64,000 bases of DNA from CAVYPR01 sp963770505 (GCA_963770505.1 CAVYPR010000002.1:1-64000), one strand, 5' to 3'; positions 17,800 through 26,228 are shown, counted from the stretch's first letter. The notes: generated by a model not told the origin, from the sequence alone. Numbers and translations: made by a program.

Positions 17800-20358
17800 A
17801 TGGCTGCGACCATCGTTGAGGGGGTCCACGCCTGGATCTCTACCCTTCCCGTTTGGCAACAAGATATCGCCCGTCGCGCCGCACGAGCAGTTTCCCAATC
17901 CGCCACCGAGGTCGATGAGCTACTTGCAGTCCTCAAGAACGCCTTTGGCTGCGAGCCCCCCGTAGACGTACAAGATCCGGTTCCCTTAGCCATTGGCGAT
18001 CTGCCGAACACCGAGATCGGACCTGTAGCGAAACTCGTGTCGTTCGGCAAGCTCAAGGGTGTGGGCCTTGTTGTTGAAGATGGCGAGATCCAGTTTTTGA
18101 CCAACGGCATCACCGTGGTTTATGGAGCCAATGCTGCTGGCAAGACGAGCTACGTCAGAGGTCTCAAGGCGGTGTGCCAGACGATCGACCGAACGTCAAA
18201 GGTACGTGGAAACGTCTATCAGGAGGGTGAGCCTCCTCCAAGCGCCAACGTGCAGTTCAGCCTGGAAGGCGCAGTCCAGCAACGCCGCACTCCACTGGTT
18301 GGCGACGTTATCCGTCTCCCAGGGGTGAACGTCTTCGATGCCGCCTGCGCCGAACTGTACGTCAATGACGACAACGAGATCGAATACGTGCCGGCCCCTC
18401 TTCGAGTCCTGACTCGAATGGCATCGCTCCAACACGACTTGCGAGCGCGCGTTGCTCAAGAGCAGAGCGCACTTCAGGCGCTCACGCCCAACTTCGAAGG
18501 CATCCACGAGGACTCGGACACGGGGCGCACCTTGCGGTCGCTACGCGGATCGTCGAGCGACCCCGATCTCACCGAGGTCTGTCGAGTCTCAGAAGATGAG
18601 CGCGACTCCGTGGACAGGTTGCGTGCCGCTGTCGCCGCCGCAGATGCGTCCACCGCTCGAACCGACGCAGCCGCAGCAAAGGCGGACGCCACCGAGGCTG
18701 AAGCTCTCGCCTCGGCTCTTGAATCACTCTCGACGCGCTGTGCGGGGCCGGCCGCTCTCCACCTGAGTGCAGCGGCACGCGCTGACGCTGCGGCGAAAGA
18801 GGCGGTACGTCTGGCAGCACAGGAGTTTGCCCAGGCATCAGTACCAAACATCGGATCCGATCCATGGAAGATCCTTTGGGAGGCGGCAAAGTCATTCAAT
18901 GAATCGACCGGTGTCGAGTTCCCGCCCCCGCCGGGCGCGCATTGCCCGCTGTGTCTTCAGGTCCTCGATGCGGAAGCCGCCGCTCGCATGGCCCATTTCG
19001 AAGCACACATCTTGAGCGAGGTGAGCGCGACCGCCCGGTCGGCTACCGAACTCCTGAATTTGGCCTTGGCGGAGTGGTCGCCAACGCACGTCGACACGTG
19101 CCGGACTCCGTTGCTAGTACGACTCAACGAGGTGGAGCCGGATCTCGGCGAGGGCATCGAGACTTATCTCGGCTTGGCGGAGCAGCACATGCGGACCGTT
19201 TGCGCCGCCACCGAAAGCTGCACCGCGCTGGCGCGTTCGCCAGAGAAGCAGGTCAAGCTCCTCCGAACTTGGGGATCCGACCGCCTCGCTCATTGCAAAC
19301 AGCTTGAGGGAGCCAACGACACCGAGAAGTTGGCAGAGATGCGACGAGCATTGCGGGACCTAGAGGCTCGGCTAGTGCTCGAGACCAGGATCGAAGAGTT
19401 CGAAGCGTGGCGTGATCGGCTGAACAACGTCGGCAGACTCGGACAGCTCCACAGCGCGTTGGCCACCAACAAGGTGAGCATGGAGCAGCGCCGGCTATCT
19501 GAGGCTCTCATCGGAGAAGCCCTGCGGAAAGCCCTTGATGTTGAGCTTGGAGTTCTCAGTTGCTCCCATCTGCCCGTGTCGGTGCGGTTAACAGCTGCTG
19601 CCGCTACGACGAGTGTTGGTTTGCGCCTGCTAAGCGCCGAGCCGACTTCGCTATCCGACGTTGTCTCGGAGGGAGAACGCAGAGCTGTCGCGCTGGCGTT
19701 TTCCCTTGCCGAACTGACGATGATGCCACCGGACGCAGGCATCGTTGTCGATGACCCGGTGTCATCGCTTGATGACGAACGACGAGGTCTCATCGCAAGC
19801 CGACTCGCCAGGGAGGCGGAAGACCGCCAGGTGATCGTATTCACGCATGACCTTCCTTTCCTGGCCGAACTTGAGGAGAACGCCTCCGGAGCCGGTATTC
19901 CCTTGGAGGTGCGTGGAATGTGGCGCCTCGGCCAAGATGTCGGTCGGGTGGATCAGCAGCCGCCATTCAGAACCCTCAAGCTAAAACAGCGCATCGGGGT
20001 CCTCAAGCAGAGAGTTGCCCAGTGGGACTCACCGCCAGCGCCAGCGTCGCACGATGAGGCGTGGCAGCGAGTTGAGAGCTTCTACAAAGACCTCCGAACC
20101 TCGTGGGAGCGCGCGGTGGAAGAGCGCCTATTCCAAGGTGTCGTCGAACGGATGCAGCGAGACGTGAAGACGCTGAAACTGAAGCACGTGGTTATCACAC
20201 AAGAGTTGATCGAATTGGTGAACGAAGGCATGACCCGTGCCTCCTTCTTCGTACATGATGAACCGATGGCCGCAACGATCGCACTTCCGGCGAAGTTGGA
20301 CCTGGCGCGGGATCTTGACTCGCTTGAGGTATTTGCGAGGCGCGTTCCGTTGACCTAA
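17800..20358 (+). CDS. RloC/AAA_13-like ABC ATPase with zinc-hook motif
   Basis: This 852-residue protein is an SMC/Rad50-type ATPase. Walker A (GANAAGKT) is near residue 109; a long Ala/Glu-rich coiled coil is interrupted near residue 381 by HCPLC, a CxxC zinc hook; the second coil leads to an ABC signature (LSDVVSEGERRAVAL) near 625 and to Walker B with D-loop (GIVVDDPVSSLDDE) near 648, then the switch His (VFTHD). The C-terminal 90 residues are all-helical with Arg766, Glu770 and His796. That order recalls the R-E-H triad of the PrrC/RloC anticodon nucleases, but the spacing differs (E to H is x25 rather than about x31) and the match is only suggestive. RloC-like proteins cleave tRNA after DNA damage or phage attack. 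This one is divergent from a HelD-type helicase and in a region rich in mobile DNA. Confidence 0.8.
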   Translation: MAATIVEGVHAWISTLPVWQQDIARRAARAVSQSATEVDELLAVLKNAFGCEPPVDVQDPVPLAIGDLPNTEIGPVAKLVSFGKLKGVGLVVEDGEIQFLTNGITVVYGANAAGKTSYVRGLKAVCQTIDRTSKVRGNVYQEGEPPPSANVQFSLEGAVQQRRTPLVGDVIRLPGVNVFDAACAELYVNDDNEIEYVPAPLRVLTRMASLQHDLRARVAQEQSALQALTPNFEGIHEDSDTGRTLRSLRGSSSDPDLTEVCRVSEDERDSVDRLRAAVAAADASTARTDAAAAKADATEAEALASALESLSTRCAGPAALHLSAAARADAAAKEAVRLAAQEFAQASVPNIGSDPWKILWEAAKSFNESTGVEFPPPPGAHCPLCLQVLDAEAAARMAHFEAHILSEVSATARSATELLNLALAEWSPTHVDTCRTPLLVRLNEVEPDLGEGIETYLGLAEQHMRTVCAATESCTALARSPEKQVKLLRTWGSDRLAHCKQLEGANDTEKLAEMRRALRDLEARLVLETRIEEFEAWRDRLNNVGRLGQLHSALATNKVSMEQRRLSEALIGEALRKALDVELGVLSCSHLPVSVRLTAAAATTSVGLRLLSAEPTSLSDVVSEGERRAVALAFSLAELTMMPPDAGIVVDDPVSSLDDERRGLIASRLAREAEDRQVIVFTHDLPFLAELEENASGAGIPLEVRGMWRLGQDVGRVDQQPPFRTLKLKQRIGVLKQRVAQWDSPPAPASHDEAWQRVESFYKDLRTSWERAVEERLFQGVVERMQRDVKTLKLKHVVITQELIELVNEGMTRASFFVHDEPMAATIALPAKLDLARDLDSLEVFARRVPLT

Positions 20359-20597
20359 TTGCATACGGTCTTCCACGGCCAGGCCAGTCATCACATTGAG
20401 TTGACCCGCGTGCCGGGTCATGCCTGACCGAATCGAAACCCCCTGACTCACATAACCCCCGTGGTTTCATCGGAGACAGGTCGCCCCGAACGCCGGGTCA
20501 TGGGCGCGTTTCGCGGTTGCACCTCGGGCACACCAAACAGAGCCGATCTGCCGCCTAACCTAAGCCGCAGGGAACTCACGAGTAGGAAGCACAAGCA

Positions 20598-20987
20598 ATG
20601 GCTTCGGAAGAACGATTCTCTTACACGTGGCGTGGAAGTCCTGCCGTGCCACCCCAGGAACTACGGGATTCCATCCACACGCAACTACAAGTTGTGGCCT
20701 CAACTAGTGACGAACAACTGCGGTGGTGTCGTGGGCGCTTCCCCGTCGACGAGATTGCACAACACTATTTCGACATGGTTCCGCTCTTCTTTAGTCGACT
20801 CAAGGACGAGAAGATGCTCAGCACCTCGGAGGAGACGGCGCTTACCAACTTGCACGATCATTTTGAACGCATGCTTGCAAGTGACAATCGCGAACTGTGG
20901 CAGGACACTGGACTGGACCTAAAGGAGTGGCAGCAGGCTCGCGCTCTCGCAGCGGAAGCTGCTGCAGCGCTTGACCGTCAGGAGTAG
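20598..20987 (+). CDS. Small hypothetical protein
   Basis: This 129-residue, mostly helical, acidic protein has no recognised domain. It lies downstream of the ABC ATPase on the same strand after 239 bases that contain a copy of the dispersed repeat. AGGAAG about ten bases upstream could be its ribosome site. The chain has tryptophans early and late (YTWRGS, LRWCRG and LKEWQQ). Whether it belongs with the ATPase is unknown. Confidence 0.5.
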   Translation: MASEERFSYTWRGSPAVPPQELRDSIHTQLQVVASTSDEQLRWCRGRFPVDEIAQHYFDMVPLFFSRLKDEKMLSTSEETALTNLHDHFERMLASDNRELWQDTGLDLKEWQQARALAAEAAAALDRQE

Positions 20988-21054
20988 CTCAGTGTCCCCG
21001 GCCGCCGGACCTTCGACCGTGCCCCAGAACGCGCGGACAATTTGGGGGGCGGAT

Positions 21055-22204
21055 TCAAGCGGTGAGTGCAAGAAACTCGGCGAGCTTCTCTGATGGGTTC
21101 ATATATCCAAGCGTCTTGCGGGGACGATCGTTGAGGCTGGCGGCGTAGCGCTTGAGATCTGCGGCGCTGTGGGTGGAGAGGTCGGTCCCCTTCGGCATGT
21201 ACTGACGGAGCAGTCCATTGGTGTTCTCGTTGGATCCACGCTGCCACGGGCTGTGCGGGTCACAGAAGTACACCTGGATGCCGGTGTCGACGGTGAAGCG
21301 TTGGTGCCTCGACAGTTCGCTGCCCTGATCCCAGGTGATTGAGCGGCGCAGCATGAGCGGGAGGCCCCTGACGGCCTTGCGCATCGCGGCGCTGACCATG
21401 TCCGCTCCCCGTCCGTCGGGGAGGTGAAGCAGGATGACAAAGCGGGTGGATCGTTCCACCAGGGTGCCAACGGCCGATGCGTTGTCTTTGCCGATGATGA
21501 GATCGCCTTCCCAGTGGCCAGGGACGGCGCGGTCCTCGATCTCGGACGGACGGTCCGAGATCATGACCATGTTCGGGATCGTTCCGCGTCGGTCGCATTC
21601 GGCCCTGCGGCTTGCGCTTCGCTCGACCTGATCGAAGGCATCGGTGCAGTTCACGACGGAGCTCGCCCCGTCCTTGGACGTAGAGGGTCTTGTATATGGT
21701 CTCGTGGCTCACCCGCATCATCGGATCGTGTGGGAACTCCTTGCGCAAGCAGTTCACGATCTCCTCGGGGGACCACCATTTCTCGAGGCCCTCGATCACT
21801 TTGGCCACCAGTGGTTTGTGGCTCAGTCTCGTGGGTTTGGGCCGTCTGGCCTGTTCATAGGCACGCTCGTGGGCCCGCCAGGCCTCATACTTCGTCCGAC
21901 CCCCATTGGCTGCCACCTCACGCGACACCGAGGACACCGAGCGATGCAGCGCCTTGGCGATCGCCGTCAGGGTCTCTCGACGTTCGAGCCCCGCCCGGAT
22001 CTCCTCGCGCTCGCGCATCGACAGGCGTCCGGGTGCCGGCACCCACCCGCGATTGTCAGGAGGGAGCTCGTCACGCAGCATGCAGACCCTGTGTGCGTGG
22101 GAGTCCGAGCACTCGATGATGCGTCCGATTTCACGGAACGAATACCCCTCGGCTCGCAGACGTCGAATCTCCTGTTCGGTCTTCGGCGTTCGTTTCCTCG
22201 GCAT
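21055..22204 (-). pseudogene. IS30-family transposase, frameshifted
   Basis: The N-terminal part (from 22204) has a helix-turn-helix (EIGRIIECSDSHAHRV), a second HTH (LTAIAKALHRSVSSVSREV) and the segment SPEEIVNCLRKEFP through SHETIYKTLY. The catalytic DDE part lies in another frame ending at 21055: GHWEGDLIIGK carries the first Asp, TWDQGSEL the second, and NENTNGLLRQY the Glu. A +1 shift is needed at about 21590-21600, between KPQGR and GTIPNMVMIS. With one base removed, the protein would have the usual length for IS30. It is therefore either an inactivated copy or a sequence error; programmed frameshifting is not usual for this family. The ATG has GAGGAGG upstream. Confidence 0.85.
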
Positions 22205-22213
22205 CCGGGTCCT

Positions 22214-22252
22214 CCTCAGTGAGCTTTTCCAACCCTCGTTGGCTCACTGAGG
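22214..22252 (-). promoter_or_regulatory. Hairpin overlapping transposase ribosome-binding site
   Basis: CCTCAGTGAGC at 22214-22224 pairs perfectly with GCTCACTGAGG at 22242-22252. On the minus strand the 3' arm runs into GAGGAGG before the transposase ATG at 22204. RNA started outside the element would fold and hide part of the ribosome site, a known way for IS elements to avoid activation by read-through transcription. Function is inferred. Confidence 0.6.
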
Positions 22253-22422
22253 AATTGCGTGGACCCCTTGAATCCGCCGGGAACTCGCCTATCCCAGATC
22301 GCCGGCTCGGCACCGTTACGGAGCCCACGATCCGGCGGAGATGGTTGCTACGCGCGAGCGATGCCACCAGAGGGAAAACGCGAGTCGCGGTGTGACTTGG
22401 CGCCCTCCAGCTCACGGTGAGC

Positions 22423-22619
22423 GAGTCCGATTCGGCCGGAAAATGAGTCCGATTCGACCGGCAAGTGACTCCGATCGGGGCGTGCCTATACCGTGCCTAT
22501 AAATTCGTGATCGCGAGTCAACGCGGGTGAACTTTCGTGCCTGGAAGTGGAACTAGATCAACGACAAAAGTCCTGGTCAAACGCCTTTTAGGCCATTAGC
22601 AGTGAGTCCGATTCGGCCG
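22423..22619 (+). repeat. Cluster of GAGTCCGATTCG repeats
   Basis: GAGTCCGATTCGGCCGG occurs at 22423-22439, with one mismatch (ACCGG) at 22445-22461, as a degenerate copy at 22467-22480 and again as 16 bases at 22604-22619. The first three are spaced 22 bases apart, close to two helical turns. Such arrays are typical of transposase-binding ends of multi-repeat IS elements or of regulator sites; the element itself is missing here. Confidence 0.6.
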
Positions 22620-22844
22620 CTCTCGCACCTCTCCGAAGGGCCAGTCTACGCTACGGCCTCACCGGCAACCCAACCTGGTTTCTCGCCCTTCACCTGCCAT
22701 TTCTCAAGGCGACGGCGGCGGCGAAAACCGCGGCGCGCCGTGCGCCGTCGGTCGCACCCGGCTCTTGCATGACGGCGCGGCGTACGCGACGCGGCCGTGG
22801 GCCGCACTGCACCTCGGAGCGAACGAGCTCGCGCCTTCTATCGG

Positions 22845-22885
22845 CCGGGCCACGCCAGCGGGCGTTGACCGGTGGCGTGGCCCGG
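22845..22885 (-). terminator. Strong hairpin downstream of rhodanese gene
   Basis: A perfect 13-bp stem (22845-22857 with 22873-22885, arm CCGGGCCACGCCA) encloses a 15-base loop just beyond the stop of the rhodanese gene. No T-tract follows, as often in actinobacteria. It probably ends the CDO-rhodanese transcript. Confidence 0.65.
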
Positions 22886-22896
22886 CGGGAAGGGAG

Positions 22897-23316
22897 TCAG
22901 GTGGTCGTGATCGGCAGGCCGTCGGCCGCCCAGGCCTCGAACCCGCCCTCCATGTCGGTGGCCCAGTGGAGGCCGAGGGACTGGAGGCTGGCCGCGGCCA
23001 GGCTGGAGGCGTAGCCCTCCTGGCAGATGACCACCACGGGGCGGTCGGCGTCGGTCACCGCCGGGTGGCGGTCCGGGCTGGTGGGGTCGAGGCGCCACTC
23101 GAGGACGTTACGCTCGATCACGAGCGCCCCGGGGATCTCGCCGAACCGCTCCCGCTGGGCGACCGGCCGGATGTCGATCAGGAGGCCGCCGGCGTCGGCG
23201 ATGGCCGCCGCACCCTGGGGGTTGACCCGGCGGAATCCGCGACGGGCCTCGGCCAGCACGCGGTCGACGACCGGCCCAACCACCTCTCGCGGCCCGTGGG
23301 GGAGGGTGACGCTCAC
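22897..23316 (-). CDS. Rhodanese-domain sulfurtransferase
   Basis: This 139-residue single rhodanese domain has the motif LLIDIRPVAQRERFGEIPGA in the first half and an active-site loop VVICQEGYASSLAA with the persulfide-forming Cys. It should accept or transfer sulfane sulfur in the cytoplasm. The GTG start overlaps the stop of the cysteine dioxygenase gene (GTGA), so the two are translationally coupled. That fits sulfur chemistry downstream of cysteine oxidation. A longer open frame extends upstream to 24039 but lies inside the neighbouring gene and is rejected. Confidence 0.87.
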   Translation of the reverse strand: MSVTLPHGPREVVGPVVDRVLAEARRGFRRVNPQGAAAIADAGGLLIDIRPVAQRERFGEIPGALVIERNVLEWRLDPTSPDRHPAVTDADRPVVVICQEGYASSLAAASLQSLGLHWATDMEGGFEAWAADGLPITTT

Positions 23317-23915
23317 GGCTCCCACCCCCCTTCGCCCCGGTGCTCCACCCGGTCGGGCACCAGTGCCTTTCCGTCGCGTCGGTAGTAGGTCATCGACACC
23401 AGCGGGGGTGAGTAGACGTGCACGCTGACGGCGGTCAACCCGCCGGCGTTGCGGACGTCGTGGAGGTAACCGCCGTCGAAGCAGATTCCCGACGAGGTGG
23501 CGTGGTAGCGGGTCCCGAACAGCATGGTCGTGTTCGGGCGCGGGGCGTACCGTTCCTCCAGGATTCCCTCGGCCACCCAGAAGGCGCCCTGGGATTCGCC
23601 GTGGTCGTGCAGCTCGAGCAGGCCACCGGGAGGCCAGATGATCAGCCAGGCCTCGGTCGACGCGTCGCGCTCGAGGAGGTGATAGGCCCGATCGGTCGGT
23701 GCATCGGCGACGAACCGTTCCCACGAGCCGCGGTCGGCGGCGATCTGCTGGGCCTGCTCGAGCAGCCTGGCCGGCGCCGGGTTGTGCCGAGGGCGGCGCC
23801 CGAGGCCGGCCGGGCGCCCACCGGTGGCCCGGCGCCGGGTCGAGAGGTCGGGGAGCCGGACGGCGGTCCCGCTGGTTGTCTGCTCGGCTCCCAAGAATGC
23901 GCTGGCGATGCTCAC
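23313..23915 (-). CDS. Cysteine dioxygenase-family (cupin) protein
   Basis: This 200-residue protein is a type I cysteine dioxygenase-like cupin, a non-haem iron enzyme that oxidises cysteine (or a related thiol) to a sulfinic acid. The iron ligands are visible as HDHGESQGAFW for two His and YLHDVRNAG for the third. The mammalian cross-link Cys is Gly here, as in bacterial homologues, and SVHVYSPPL ends the barrel. The GTG at 23915 is chosen because AAGGAGGTG lies six bases upstream, an almost ideal ribosome site; an upstream in-frame start at 23966 has none. It is coupled by overlap to the rhodanese gene. The AT-rich stretch at 23965-24000 may hold the promoter. Confidence 0.85.
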   Translation of the reverse strand: MSIASAFLGAEQTTSGTAVRLPDLSTRRRATGGRPAGLGRRPRHNPAPARLLEQAQQIAADRGSWERFVADAPTDRAYHLLERDASTEAWLIIWPPGGLLELHDHGESQGAFWVAEGILEERYAPRPNTTMLFGTRYHATSSGICFDGGYLHDVRNAGGLTAVSVHVYSPPLVSMTYYRRDGKALVPDRVEHRGEGGWEP

Positions 23916-24093
23916 CGTCCACCTCCTTCTGGCTCGTGTACCTGGCCGTGGAACGGACCAGGACAAATGTTCTGTATTTCGATGACTTTAGTAGGTAATC
24001 GGCCCCGGCGCTAGGGCGCGGCGGCTTTTTCTTGGGCAATCCGCCCGATGGTGGTCTGGAGGGCGGTGGGCCGGTGTCGCCCGGCGGGCGCGA

Positions 24094-25455
24094 TCAGGCG
24101 GGCGGCCGCCGGGCGGCCAGGACCTCGCCCGCGGCCCGCTCGCCGGAGCGGACCGCCCCGTCCATGTAGCCGGCCCAGACCGTCGAGGACTCCGAGCCGG
24201 CCCAGTGGATGCGGCCGACCGGGCGCCGCAGCGCCGAGCCGGCCGCCGTCCACGCCCCGGGCGGGAAGAGCGCGCCGTAGCAGCCGCCGCTCCACTCCTC
24301 CTTCGACCAGTCCATTTCGACGAACTCGACCGGGTCCGAGGCCCGGTCCCCGAAGAACTCGGTCAGGCGGTCGAGCGTCTCTCCCCGTCGGCGCTCGGGG
24401 GTGAGCTCACGCATGGCCCGGGCGTCGTCGGCCTCGGCGAAGGCGACCAGCACGCCGGGTCCACCCGGGGCCGGGGTGTTGTCGAAGACGATGCGGACCA
24501 GGCCGGTGTCCGCGCTGGCCTGGCCGCTCAGGCCGTCGTTGCGCCAGAAGGGCGTGTCGTAGACGGCGAGGAACTTGATGACCGAGCCCATCTCGGTGCC
24601 CTTCGAGAGCTGCACCCTGTCGTCGGGCAGGTCCGGCCGGACGGCGATCCGAGCCGCGACGGCCGGAGGGGCGGTGACGATGGCCCGCTCGGCGCGCAGC
24701 TCCCAGCCTTGCCCGAAGACCACGACCCCGTCGTCCTCACAGGCGATCGACGTGACCGCCGCGTTGAGCCGCACCTCGCGGCGGAGCGCCCGGGCCTGGC
24801 GCACCGCCACCTCCTGGGAGCCCCCGACGAGACGCCACCGCTGGGCGGAGGACAGGAGGCGGCCGAACCGGCCCGAGCGGATGTAGAAGAGGGCGTGCAG
24901 GAGCGAGACCTCGCTCGGCTCGGCGGCCAGCACCGAGGTGACGGTCAGGCGGAGGAGCGAGCGCGCGCCGTCCGTCCTGGTGGCGTCGTGCAGCCAGTCC
25001 CCGAGGGTCGTGGTGTCCCACTGATCGGCGCGCCGCGCCGCCCACGGTGCGTCGAGAGGCACCTGGCGGGCCATGCGGCCGAGCCGCACCAGCGCCTGGA
25101 GGAAGTCGGCCAGGACAAGCGGGGGGAGGCGCGGAGGCAGGGTGGACCGGAAGCGGCGGACGTTCCCCTGGTAGGAGAGCTGATGCCACCCCTTGTCATA
25201 GGTGGCGTAGGTCTCGACGCCGAGGCGCTCCGCCATGGCGAGGATGCGGTCCTGGGTGGGTCCGACCCACTGTCCGCCGACCTCGACCGGCTGCCCGGCG
25301 CGCAGCTCATGGTTGAGGGTCCGTCCCCCGACCCGGTCGCGGGCCTCGACGACCTGGGTCCGCACGCCCGCCGTCTCGAGGTCGTGGGCCGCGGCGAGGC
25401 CGGCAAGCCCCGCCCCCACCACGACCACCTCCACGTCGGCGTCCACGTCGGTCAA
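24094..25455 (-). CDS. Flavin-dependent amine oxidase
   Basis: This 453-residue protein has an N-terminal Rossmann FAD site (VVVVGAGLAGLAAAHDLE, then VVEARDRVGGRT), a GGQWVGPTQ segment, and a C-terminal second FAD region ending IHWAGSESSTVWAGYMDGAV. WSGGCYGALFPPG carries the Cys to which FAD is covalently bound in monoamine oxidases A and B. It probably oxidises a primary amine such as putrescine or a monoamine to an aldehyde with release of peroxide and ammonia; the exact substrate is unknown. The length fits the putrescine-oxidase/MAO group. The neighbours in the same direction are a hotdog protein and the sulfur genes. Confidence 0.88.
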   Translation of the reverse strand: MTDVDADVEVVVVGAGLAGLAAAHDLETAGVRTQVVEARDRVGGRTLNHELRAGQPVEVGGQWVGPTQDRILAMAERLGVETYATYDKGWHQLSYQGNVRRFRSTLPPRLPPLVLADFLQALVRLGRMARQVPLDAPWAARRADQWDTTTLGDWLHDATRTDGARSLLRLTVTSVLAAEPSEVSLLHALFYIRSGRFGRLLSSAQRWRLVGGSQEVAVRQARALRREVRLNAAVTSIACEDDGVVVFGQGWELRAERAIVTAPPAVAARIAVRPDLPDDRVQLSKGTEMGSVIKFLAVYDTPFWRNDGLSGQASADTGLVRIVFDNTPAPGGPGVLVAFAEADDARAMRELTPERRRGETLDRLTEFFGDRASDPVEFVEMDWSKEEWSGGCYGALFPPGAWTAAGSALRRPVGRIHWAGSESSTVWAGYMDGAVRSGERAAGEVLAARRPPA

Positions 25456-25490
25456 CCTGTTCGGTCAGGCACGACGGGAGAGGCCGGACG

Positions 25491-26228
25491 TCACTGCGAG
25501 CAGGTGCAATCGGGTGCGGGCCCGCGGCCGGCGTCGGCAGCTCCGCCCCGTGTCGCGCGCGAGGCGGCCATCTGCTCCACCCTGGCGTGGTCGAAGACGG
25601 CGAACTCCCCTTCGGCCTCGATGGTGACCTCGCCCTGTTGGACGAGACGGCCGAGGGAGTGCACCCTTCGTTCGTCGCGCGCCGTCACCCACGCCTCGAA
25701 ACGGGCCTCGACACCCAGAAGCGTCGGGCGCCTGAATCGGAGGTTCAACCGGACGGTCGGGCCGGTGGCGTCGGCCACCACGTTCGCCGCGGTGAGCACG
25801 ATGTCGAAGGCGGCGGACAGCGCGGCCCCGTGCACGCAGCCCGGAGCGCCCTCGTACGGCGCGCCGAAGGTGACCAGCCCGATCGCCTTCGGCGGCTCGA
25901 AGAGGAGGCGGACCGGGGGCGCGACCGGGTTGCAGGCCCCGATGACCATGTCGTAGGGCATGGCCCGCTCGAGGGTGGTGGCGTCGGAGGCGAGGTCGGC
26001 GGCCACCTCGTCACGCTCGTCCGAGGGCAGCAGGCGCGTGACGGGTACCTCCGGCACGAAGGGCTCGAGGCGGTCGGCACACGCACCGAGCGCGGCGGCC
26101 ACCTCACGGAGCACCTCTGCGGGCGCGTCGTTGGCCACGGCGAGTGCGATGAGCCGGCGGACGGCCCCGCCCAACGCCGCGGACTCCTCTTCGCGGCCGG
26201 CCACCGCCGGGTGGATGCTCGGGCTCAT
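25491..26228 (-). CDS. Hotdog-fold thioesterase-like protein
   Basis: This 245-residue protein has a C-terminal hotdog domain of the PaaI/thioesterase type: GAPGCVHGAALSAAFDIVL (the family HGG-like helix start), then TVRLNLRFRRPTLLG. About 100 N-terminal residues form a helical extension. It probably cleaves acyl-CoA thioesters. The ATG at 26228 is divergent from the enoyl-CoA hydratase gene, which supports a shared role in acyl-CoA metabolism. TACCCT lies nine bases before the start. The same reading frame stays open upstream to 27011 but that part is antisense to the hydratase. Confidence 0.75.
   Translation of the reverse strand: MSPSIHPAVAGREEESAALGGAVRRLIALAVANDAPAEVLREVAAALGACADRLEPFVPEVPVTRLLPSDERDEVAADLASDATTLERAMPYDMVIGACNPVAPPVRLLFEPPKAIGLVTFGAPYEGAPGCVHGAALSAAFDIVLTAANVVADATGPTVRLNLRFRRPTLLGVEARFEAWVTARDERRVHSLGRLVQQGEVTIEAEGEFAVFDHARVEQMAASRATRGGAADAGRGPAPDCTCSQ

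Larger units (their letters stand above)
21048..22278 (-). mobile_element. IS30-family insertion sequence
   Basis: The element is about 1231 bp, bounded by imperfect inverted repeats: GGCGGATTCAAGCGG at 21048-21062 and, inverted, GGCGGATTCAAGGGG at 22264-22278 (14 of 15 match). GGG flanks both ends (21045-21047 and 22279-22281), consistent with the short target duplications of IS30 elements, though in a G-run it is weak evidence. It encodes one transposase on the minus strand, frameshifted, and carries a hairpin over the transposase ribosome site. One dispersed-repeat copy lies just outside each end. Confidence 0.85.
22279..22896. other. Gene-poor junction between accessory region and denser genome
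   Basis: No credible gene was found in these 618 bases. They contain one dispersed-repeat copy at 22293-22313, a cluster of GAGTCCGATTCG repeats at 22423-22480 with another at 22604-22619, a tandem CGTGCCTATA duplication at 22481-22501, and the terminator-like hairpin of the rhodanese gene at 22845-22885. Open frames across 22765-23400 read as shadows of the minus-strand genes. Confidence 0.5.

Noticed and set aside
8052..20580. Idea that the repeats and nearby CCTAAC motifs are integron attC sites
   Set aside because: Paired GTTRRRY/RYYYAAC ends with the right spacing could not be found, and no integron integrase is present.
22897..24039. Rhodanese with a 240-residue N-terminal extension
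   Set aside because: The extension is antisense-like Arg/Pro-rich and overlaps the cysteine dioxygenase gene; the GTGA overlap gives a clear start for the rhodanese alone.
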